A DNA stretch of 63,178 nucleotides. Origin: Pseudomonadota bacterium. GTDB taxonomy: Bacteria > Myxococcota_A > UBA796 > GCA-2862545. The notes below the pieces were generated by a model. The model saw nothing but the letters and a program-made list of their open reading frames with translations. It ran no database searches and was not told the origin of the DNA. The stretch spans positions 1-63,178 of the forward strand of contig JAGSGY010000026.1 of assembly GCA_023954855.1 (NCBI GenBank), in the 5' to 3' direction. Both the position numbers and the translations under genes were made by a program. Shown here piece after piece: positions 54,222-62,000 of this stretch (positions within the stretch are counted from its first letter, which is position 1; every line of letters begins with the position of its first letter).

Positions 54222-54406
54222 TCTATGCAGAGTATCGAAGACGTCTCTGCGTCACGCATTTCATTCTGGCTCTCTCCCGTCTATCTATGACGCGCAGCGG
54301 CTCGGTCCTTCCTCCTCGGGGCCGAGCCGTTCTCGCTCAGGGGCTTGCCCGGGTGCATGGCATTTCTTGACGTGCTGCAACCTCGGGATCGGGTAGAACG
54401 CCGCCC

Positions 54407-56437
54407 ATGCGTACCACTACCCTCGTCTCAGTCCTCGCGTTCACCCTGCTCTCCTGCGGAGACAAAGCCCCGCCGACGGCGTCGACTCCCGACACCCCGG
54501 CGATGCCCGATGACCCGGTCTCGGCGAGCATCGAAGCGGCGCTCGATCGCAGCACGGACGCGTGTGACGACTTCTACCAGTTCGCCTGTGGCGGCTGGAT
54601 CGAGGCGAATGAAATTCCCGGTGACCAGGTGTCCTGGGGCCGTAGCTTCCACGAGATTGCGAAGACCAACCAGGAAACCCTGCGCTCGCTGCTCGAGTCG
54701 AACCCCGAGACCCGTGAGGGCCAGTTCTACGCCTCGTGCATGGACGAAGAGTCCATCGAAGCCGCCGGAGCCGAGCCGCTTGCACCGCTGCTCGCCGAGA
54801 TCGACGCTATCGCCGACAAGAAGGGCTTTGCCTCGATCGTCGGGTCCTTCTCGCTCAAGCAGATCTCGCTGCTGTTCGACGGCTACGCGATGCCCGACTT
54901 CGTCGACCCCGACAAGATGGTGCTGCACTTCGCCCAGGGTGGGCTCGGACTTCCGGACCGCGAGTACTACCTGGCCGAGGACAAGGGCTTGGTCGAGGCC
55001 TACCAGGCGCACGTCATCGCCACGCTCGTGCTGGCCGGCGTCGATGCCGAGCAGGCCGCCGCCGATGCGCCGAAGATCGTGGCCTTCGAGGCCAAGCTCG
55101 CTGAAGCCTCGCGTCCGCGCGCCGAGGTCTGGGACCCGGACAAGAGCCACCATCCGATGACCCGCGAGGAGCTCGCGAAGCTCAGCGGCGCCTTCGACAT
55201 GGAGGCGATGTTCACGGCCGAGGGGCACGACTTCAAGGACCTCAACATCATGACGCCCGAGTTCTTCGAAGCGATGGGCGCCATCGTCGACGAGACCGAG
55301 CTCGACACCCTCAAGGCCTACTCCCGCTTCCACACCGTGCACGCGGTCACGCCCTACCTCTCCAAGTCCTTCATCGACCAGCGCTTTGCCTTCTACGGCA
55401 CCACGCTGTCGGGCCAGAAGGAGCAGCGTCCCCGCTGGAAGCGCTGTGTGGCCCAGACCGACAACGCCGTCGGTGAGCTGCTCGGAAAGGCCTACGTCGA
55501 GAGCGCCTTCGCTGGCGAGAGCAAGACCGTGGCCCTCGAAATGATTCAGGCCATCGAGACCGCGTTTGAGGCCGGCCTCGCCGAGCTCGAGTGGATGGAC
55601 GACGAGACCCGTGAGAAGGCGGCCGAGAAGGCCCGCATGGTCACGAACAAGATCGGCTACCCCGACACCTGGAAGACCTACGAGGGCGTCGAGTTCAAGG
55701 CCGGCGACCACTTCACCAACGCCATGGTCACCCAGCAGTGGGCCGTGGACCACGTCGCCACCAAGGTGGGCGGGCCTGTCGACAAGAGCGAGTGGTACAT
55801 GACCCCGCCGACGGTGAACGCCTACTACAACCCGTCCGCGAACGAGATTGTGTTCCCGGCCGGCATCCTCCAGGCTCCGTTCTTCGACGCCGGTTTCCCG
55901 CGGGCGCTGAACTTTGGCGCCATCGGCATGGTCGTCGGTCACGAGCTCACCCACGGCTTCGACGACGACGGTCGCAAGTTCGATGGCACCGGGCGCATGC
56001 ACGAGTGGTGGGCCCCCGAGGTCGCCGAGCGCTTCGAGGAGCGCGCAGCCTGCGTGACCGAGCAGTACGCCAAGTACGAGGCGGTGCCGGGCGTGCAGCT
56101 GAACGGTGAGCTCACCCTCGGCGAGAACATCGCCGACCTGGGCGGCATCAAGCAGACCTACCGGGCCTACAAGGCCTGGGCCGAAGAGAACGGCGCCGAA
56201 GAAGGCAAGGCCGGCTTCACGTCGGACCAGCTGGTGTTCATCGGATTTGCGCAGGGCTGGTGCTCGGAGGCCACGCCCGAATACGCCGCCATGCTTGCCG
56301 CCGTCGACTCGCACAGCCCCGGTCGCTACCGGGTCAACGGCTCGCTCGTGAACACGCCCGAGTTCGGTGAGGCCTTCGGCTGCGAAGTCGGAAGCCCGAT
56401 GCGTCCGCCCGAAGACGAGATCTGCGAGGTCTGGTAG
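54407..56437 (+). CDS. M13-family zinc metallopeptidase lipoprotein (PepO/neprilysin-like)
   Basis: The 676-residue enzyme cuts small peptides outside the cytosol. A signal peptide ends in LLSC (Cys17). CDDFYQFACGGWIEANEIPGD is the N-terminal family block, H512ELTH516 with the GFDDDGR that follows is the zinc site, and GENIADLGGI gives the third ligand Glu. NAYYNPSANEIVFPAGIL is also conserved and the C-terminus ends GSPMRP..EICEVW, as in M13. It is driven by a sigma-54 promoter, so it is probably made under starvation or development signals rather than constitutively. Confidence 0.96.
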   Translation: MRTTTLVSVLAFTLLSCGDKAPPTASTPDTPAMPDDPVSASIEAALDRSTDACDDFYQFACGGWIEANEIPGDQVSWGRSFHEIAKTNQETLRSLLESNPETREGQFYASCMDEESIEAAGAEPLAPLLAEIDAIADKKGFASIVGSFSLKQISLLFDGYAMPDFVDPDKMVLHFAQGGLGLPDREYYLAEDKGLVEAYQAHVIATLVLAGVDAEQAAADAPKIVAFEAKLAEASRPRAEVWDPDKSHHPMTREELAKLSGAFDMEAMFTAEGHDFKDLNIMTPEFFEAMGAIVDETELDTLKAYSRFHTVHAVTPYLSKSFIDQRFAFYGTTLSGQKEQRPRWKRCVAQTDNAVGELLGKAYVESAFAGESKTVALEMIQAIETAFEAGLAELEWMDDETREKAAEKARMVTNKIGYPDTWKTYEGVEFKAGDHFTNAMVTQQWAVDHVATKVGGPVDKSEWYMTPPTVNAYYNPSANEIVFPAGILQAPFFDAGFPRALNFGAIGMVVGHELTHGFDDDGRKFDGTGRMHEWWAPEVAERFEERAACVTEQYAKYEAVPGVQLNGELTLGENIADLGGIKQTYRAYKAWAEENGAEEGKAGFTSDQLVFIGFAQGWCSEATPEYAAMLAAVDSHSPGRYRVNGSLVNTPEFGEAFGCEVGSPMRPPEDEICEVW

Positions 56438-56449
56438 GGCTAGCGGGCC

Positions 56450-56947
56450 TCACTCTTCTGCGATGTGGATGAATGAGGCCGTGCCCGAGCGGTAGTCCGA
56501 CTCGAGAAAGTCACCGAGGTCTGCGAAGTCCTCGAGCGTGCAGCTGTTGCTGGCATAGCAGGCGTAGGCGCCGGCGATCGCGATGAGGCCGCCGATCATG
56601 CCCATGCTTTCGCCGGTTTCGCAGGTGCCCGTCAGCCCGCCCTCTTCGGTTGCGTTGACGACGAAGCGCGCAGGTCCGGCCTGAAGCTCCATCGTGTTGC
56701 GACTCAAGGACCCCGCGACGGCGTGCTCATTGGCCATGTCGCCGAGGACGAGCTGGGCGCTGCCCGTGTAGGTCCGCGCGCTGGTGCCGGAACGGCCTGT
56801 GGATTCGGCAAGGATGAGGTCGACAAGCAGTGGCTCTTCCACGTCATCGAGGATGCACTCGCCTTCCCAGGTCCCTGCGTATGGGTCCGGGGAACAGGCA
56901 GTGGAAAGACAGACCAGCGCAATGAGACTCGGGAAAGAACGGGGCAT
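56450..56947 (-). CDS. Hypothetical lipoprotein
   Basis: ATG 56947 follows GGAGG by 7 bases and begins a signal ending in STAC. The frame to 57124 has no such features. The 165-residue protein (PDPYAGTWEGECILDD, TYTGSAQLVLGDM, AGPARFVVNATEEGGLTGTCE) is a beta-rich domain that resembles other small secreted proteins of this genome, with a Gly-rich turn (MGMIGGLIAIAGAYACYA) and four Cys. No family was recognised. It is divergent from the PUFA locus across a 407-base region. Confidence 0.8.
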   Translation of the reverse strand: MPRSFPSLIALVCLSTACSPDPYAGTWEGECILDDVEEPLLVDLILAESTGRSGTSARTYTGSAQLVLGDMANEHAVAGSLSRNTMELQAGPARFVVNATEEGGLTGTCETGESMGMIGGLIAIAGAYACYASNSCTLEDFADLGDFLESDYRSGTASFIHIAEE

Positions 56948-57354
56948 CGCAGCACCTCCGGCTGCCCAGTTGCGACCCTCGTGCCAATGGCGGGGTGGTT
57001 GAAACAGGCGGATCGACGGCGATGTCTTGAGTCTCTGCTGTCCACGATCGATGGCGACTGTCCGCCTCGAAGACAGGCCGTGCTCATGGGCCTTCAGCGG
57101 CCGCTGAGATCGCCGCGGTGACAAAAGTCCTAGAGCTCGGGCCGAAAGTGAGGCCGAAACGGCTCTGAGGAGGGGCCTCGTCGGTGCTGGGGAAAGTCGG
57201 GCGCAACCCTGCGTTCTTGCCGGCCGGCAGGGGCAGAGCTCATGGAGGCCCCGCCATTGTCATCGCACTGAATCACTCCTCATGCTCAGACGCGCGGTTT
57301 TGGCCCGTGGAACCGCATTCCAGGCCTTTTCCGGTCCCGTGACAAAACGAAGAT
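56948..57354. other. Long divergent region upstream of the PUFA operon
   Basis: No gene is seen in 407 bases. The 5' leader of the PUFA operon has potential RNA pairings: GGGGCCTC (57172-57179) with GAGGCCCC (57245-57252), enclosing CCCTGC (57207-57212) with GCAGGG (57227-57232), and a small GCCG-AAA-CGGC hairpin at about 57153. AGAGCTC is repeated at 57132 and 57235. GTGACAAAA occurs at 57118 and 57339, the second 8 bases before the pfaD ATG. No named riboswitch or -10/-35 pair was convincing. Confidence 0.5.
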
Positions 57355-59016
57355 ATGCGCCCAATAAATGCGGTGTTCCATGACTACCTGGAGAAGTCTT
57401 TGGCGCTCGCCTCGATCGGAATTTGGTCCTCTGGCCCCTATGCACCTGCGTTTGCGGACGATGACATCGTCGCTGCGACTCAGCGTTTTCGCGAGCCAGC
57501 CCACATTGTTCAGCACGATCAGGGAGCGGTTGGCGTCGCGATCGGCGGCGATCTGATCCGCGAGAGCGAGATCAATGGCGTGCCGACGTACCCACTCCTC
57601 GCTTCGCTGCCGGCGCTGTACCCCGAGTGGCTCGGTGACCGGTCCTTCCTCGAAGTGCACCAGGTCCGCTACCCCTACGTGCAGGGCGCGATGGCCAATG
57701 GCATCGCGACCGCCCGCATGGTCATTGCGATGGCCCAAGCCGGCATGCTCGGCTTCTTCGGTGCTGCGGGCCTGCAGGCCCACGTCGTCGAGAAGGCCCT
57801 TGATGAGATCGAGGCCGCGCTCGGCATGAACGCGATCTGGGGCTCGAACCTGATTCACAGCCCCCACGAGCCCGACCTCGAGCAGGCGGTCGTCGACCTC
57901 TACCTGCGCCGCGGCGTCCGTCGCGTGTCGGCCTCGGCGTACATGGCGCTGACCCCGATGGTCGTGCAGTACGCGTTCACCGGTGTGCGTCGTCTTGCAG
58001 ACGGCACCATCCACCGCGACAACTACCTGTTCGCAAAGAACTCGCGTCCCGAAGTCGCGAAGCGCTTCCTCTCGCCGCCGCCTGCCGAGATGCTGAACGC
58101 GCTGGTCGCCAACGGTCGCCTCACCGCCGCCGAGGCCGAACTCGCAAGCCAGCTTCCCGTCGCCGAAGACATCATCGTCGAGGCCGACTCCGGCGGTCAC
58201 ACCGACAATCAGGCGCTTCCCGCCCTGTTCCCGACGATTGTGGCGGTCCGTGACGAGTGCCTTCGCACCTACAAATACGACCGCCCGATTCGCCTCGGAG
58301 CTGCTGGTGGCCTCGGCTCGCCGTCGGCTGTCGCTGCGGCCTTCGCCTTGGGTGCGGCCTTCGCACTCACCGGCTCGGTCAACCAGGGTGCGGTGGAGTC
58401 GGGTCTGTGCGAAGACGGGCGTCTCGCCCTTGCCCAGGCCGGTCTCGCCGATGTCGTGATGGCCCCCGCCGCCGACATGTTCGAGCTCGGCGTGAAGGTC
58501 CAGGTGCTGCAGCGCGGCACCATGTTCGCCAACCGCGGACACCGCCTCTACGAGGTCTACAAGTCCTACCGCTCCATCTCCGAGATTCCCGCTGCGACCA
58601 AGCAGCGCATCGAGAAGGAGATCTTCAAGCGCACGCTCGAAGAAGAGTGGGCCAGCACCGCCGCCTTCTGGAAGATGCGCGACCCGCGCGAGCTCGAGAA
58701 GGCCAACCGCGACCCCCATCACCAGATGGCGTTGATCTTCCGGTCCTACCTAGGACAGGCGAGCCGCTGGGCCATCGCCGGCGTCCCCGAGCGCCGCATG
58801 GACTACCAGATCTGGTGTGGCCCAGCGATGGGCGCGTTCAACGCGTGGGCAAAGGACAGCTTCCTCGAAGCGCCTGAGAACCGCACCGTTGTGCAGATTG
58901 CTTTCAACATGCTCGAAGGTGCCGCGGCCATCACCCGCGCACAGCAGCTCCGTACCTACGGAGTGGCCGTGCCGCCTGCCGCCTTCGACTATCGCCCGCG
59001 TCCCCTCGCTGGCTAA
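57355..59016 (+). CDS. pfaD: PUFA synthase enoyl reductase (PfaD-like)
   Basis: This FMN TIM-barrel protein reduces enoyl-ACP intermediates in PUFA synthesis. The sequence shows family blocks: SGPYAPAFADDDI, YPLLASLPALYPEWLGDRSF, YVQGAMANGIATARMVIAMAQAGMLGFFGAAGL split over residues about 100-140, EADSGGHTDNQ (the Gly-rich FMN loop), LGAAGGLGSPSA and FALGAAFALTGSVNQG. At 553 residues the length equals other PfaD proteins. It is first in the operon, as in myxobacterial pfa1-pfa2-pfa3 loci, with only 39 bases before the megasynthase gene. The start at 57355 has a weak CGAAG ribosome site. Confidence 0.94.
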   Translation: MRPINAVFHDYLEKSLALASIGIWSSGPYAPAFADDDIVAATQRFREPAHIVQHDQGAVGVAIGGDLIRESEINGVPTYPLLASLPALYPEWLGDRSFLEVHQVRYPYVQGAMANGIATARMVIAMAQAGMLGFFGAAGLQAHVVEKALDEIEAALGMNAIWGSNLIHSPHEPDLEQAVVDLYLRRGVRRVSASAYMALTPMVVQYAFTGVRRLADGTIHRDNYLFAKNSRPEVAKRFLSPPPAEMLNALVANGRLTAAEAELASQLPVAEDIIVEADSGGHTDNQALPALFPTIVAVRDECLRTYKYDRPIRLGAAGGLGSPSAVAAAFALGAAFALTGSVNQGAVESGLCEDGRLALAQAGLADVVMAPAADMFELGVKVQVLQRGTMFANRGHRLYEVYKSYRSISEIPAATKQRIEKEIFKRTLEEEWASTAAFWKMRDPRELEKANRDPHHQMALIFRSYLGQASRWAIAGVPERRMDYQIWCGPAMGAFNAWAKDSFLEAPENRTVVQIAFNMLEGAAAITRAQQLRTYGVAVPPAAFDYRPRPLAG

Positions 59017-59055
59017 TCCCCCCCCTTTATTCGCATTTTTCCGAGGTTTCCCCAC

Positions 59056-62000
59056 ATGTCACAGCGTCCGAACGCCCGCTGCCCCATCGCTATTGTCGGC
59101 GCCAGCGCCCTGTTCCCCGGATCCGTCGACAAGACCGGTTTCTGGAACGACATTCTCGCCGGTAGCGACCTGATCAGCGACGTGCCCAAGACGCACTGGC
59201 TGATCGACGACTACTTCGACGACGACCTCAAGAAGCCCGACCACACCTACGCGAGCCGCGGTGGGTTCCTCAAGGACATCCCGTTCGATGCACTGTCCTG
59301 GGGCGTTCCGCCGAGCATCCTCTCGGCCACCGACACCTCGCAGCTGCTCGCCCTCGTCATCGCGCTTCGCGTGCTCGAAGATGCGCACCAGGGCCAGTTC
59401 GCGAACGCGGACAAGAGCCGCACCTCCGTCATTCTCGGCGTCACCAGCTCCCAGGAGCTCCTCGGCTCGATGGTCAGCCGTCTGCAGCATCCGATCTGGC
59501 GCAAGTCCATGCGCGAGGCGGGTCTGCCCGAGAGCGAGGTCAACGACATCGTCGAGCGCATCTCGAGCCACTACGCGACCTGGCAGGAGTCGACCTTCCC
59601 CGGTCTGCTCGGCAACGTGGTCGCCGGCCGTATCGCCAACCGCCTGGACCTCGGCGGCACCAACTGCGTGACCGACGCCGCCTGCGCGAGCGCGTTCTCC
59701 GCCGTCTCGATGGCCGTGAACGAGCTGTACCTCGGCGACTCGGACATGGTGGTGTGCGGCGGTGTCGACACCATGAACGACATCTTCATGTACATGTGCT
59801 TCAGCAAGACTCCGGCGCTGTCGAAGTCGGGCGACTGCCGTCCGTTCTCGGCCGCCGGTGACGGCACCATGCTCGGTGAGGGCATCGGCATGGTGGCCCT
59901 CAAGCGTCTCGCCGACGCCGAGCGCGATGGCGACCGGATCTACGGTGTCATCCAGGGTGTGGGTTCGTCCTCTGACGGCCGCTCCAAGAGCGTGTACGCA
60001 CCGGTTCCGAAGGGACAGAGCAAGTCGATTCTTCGCGCCTACGAGCGCGCTGGCTACGACACGTCCACCGTCGAGCTCGTCGAAGCTCACGGCACCGGCA
60101 CCGTCGCCGGTGACGCCGCCGAGTTCGGTGGCCTCGAGATTGCGTTTGGTGAGTCCGACACCGAGGAGAGCGGCTGGTGTGCCCTCGGCTCGGTCAAGTC
60201 GCAGATTGGCCACACCAAGGCGGCAGCCGGTTCCGCGGGCCTGTTCAAGGCCGTGATGGCGCTGCACCACAAGGCGATTCCGCCGACCATCAAGGTCGAC
60301 GCGCCGAACCCGAAGATCGACCTCGACGGGCCGTTCTACATCTCGACGAAGACGCGCCCGTGGGTCCGTGACTCGTCGCATCCCCGCCGCGCAGGTGTCA
60401 GCAGCTTCGGCTTCGGCGGCAGCAACTTCCACGTCGCCGTCGAGGAGTACAAGGGACCGAACGCCGCAGCCCGTCTGCGCACCGCTCCCGCCGAGGTCGT
60501 CGTGCTCACCGCCGACAGCCCCGCCGCACTCGCTTCGCAGGCCGCCGAGCTCGGCAAGCAGGCCGCCACCCACGGCGGAAACGAGCACCTGCCGTCCTTC
60601 CTCGCCTGGCTCGCTCACGACAGCGCCAGCAAGCTCGACGTGAGCAAGCCCGCGCGCGTCGCCATCCTCGCCAAGGATGATGCGGACCTGGCCTCCAAGC
60701 TCTCGCAGGTCGCCACCCTCGTCGCCAAGCAGGGCGAAACCGCCATCTCGACGCCCACCGGCATTCACTACGCCTTCGGTAACGATGCCGGCGAGGTCGC
60801 GTTCTTGTTCCCCGGTCAGGGCAGCCAGTACGTCGACATGGGCTCGGCCACCGCACGCTTCTTCGACGAGGCGATTGCCGCGTGGGATGCCGCCGCGGAC
60901 GTCGACCTCGGCACGGACATGCCGCTGCACGGCGTGGTCTTCCCGAAGCCGTCTTTCGAAGCGGGCGCCGCCAAGGCTCAGACCGCATTGCTGACCGCCA
61001 CCGAGTGGGCCCAGCCCGCCCTCGGCGTCAGCTCCGTCGCCATGCTCTCGCTGCTTACCAAGGCCGGCATCAACCCCGCCATGGTCGGTGGTCACAGCTA
61101 CGGCGAAGTCACCGCTCTGCACGCTGCTGGTGTCATCTCCTACGAGGACATGGTCAAGGTCGCCCGCAAGCGCGGCGAGCTGATGCGCGAGGCCGCAAAG
61201 GTCCCGGGCTCGATGTGCGCCGTTCCGCTCGAGGTCGAGGCCGTCCGCGCCCGCCTCGAAGAGTGGGGAGTCGACGTCGTCGTCGCCAACCACAACGCCC
61301 CGACGCAGGTTGTGCTCTCGGGTACGACCGAGGCCATCGCCGATGTCGAGAAGCGCTTTGAAGGTGTCGGCGTCACGGCCAAGCGCCTCAACGTCGCGAC
61401 CGCGTTCCACAGCTCGGTCGTGTCCCCGTCGACCAAGCCCTTCGGCACCTTCCTCGACGGCGTGAAGTTCAAGAAGGCCGGACTGCCGGTCTACGCCAAC
61501 TCCGAGGCGGCTCCGTACCCGAAGACGGCCAAGGCGATGCGCAAGGTGCTGGCTGGCCAGATCGCCAAGCCCGTTCGCTTCGTCGAGCAGGTCGAGGCCA
61601 TGTACGCCGCTGGCGCACGCACCTTCATCGAGGTCGGCTCTGGTCGCGTACTCTCGAACCTCGTCGGTCAGATTCTCGACGGCAGGGCGCACACCGCGGT
61701 GAACCTCGACCACAAGCGCAAGAACGGCGTCGCTGCGCTGTTCGAGGGCCTCGGTCGCCTCGCGGTCGCCGGTGTTCCGGTGAACCTCGCTGCACTCTGG
61801 GAGCGCTTCGCCGAGCCGGTCGACCCGCGCACCATCGCGAAGATGAAGATGCCCGTGGACATCAACGGCTCCAACTACGGCAAGCCCTACCCGCCGGCCG
61901 ATCTGTCGAAGCTGCCGGGACCGAACCCCGAGCGTCCGAAGGTTGCGCCGGTCGCTGCTGCGCCTGTGAAGGCCATCGCGACGCCTGCGGCGAAGCCCAC

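Larger units (their letters stand above)
54116..54406. other. Intergenic regulatory region before the M13 peptidase
   Basis: No gene is seen in these 291 bases. They hold a sigma-54 promoter (54205-54221), candidate activator sites upstream of it (54137-54172), and an 8-bp hairpin CGGCTCGG/CCGAGCCG (54298-54305 with 54322-54329, 16-base loop) in the leader. Confidence 0.7.

Noticed and set aside
54298-54329. Terminator of the Fpg-like gene
   Set aside because: The 8-bp hairpin lies after the sigma-54 promoter, in the leader of the next gene, and has a 16-base loop and no proper T tract.
54428-56314. 628-codon minus-strand frame opposite the M13 peptidase
   Set aside because: It shows no motif or ribosome site and mirrors the codons of a strongly recognised peptidase.
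57172-57252. GEMM-I or cobalamin riboswitch upstream of pfaD
   Set aside because: A GAAAG...GGGCGCAA string is suggestive, but the partner segments needed by either family are missing. It is kept only as a structured-leader hypothesis.
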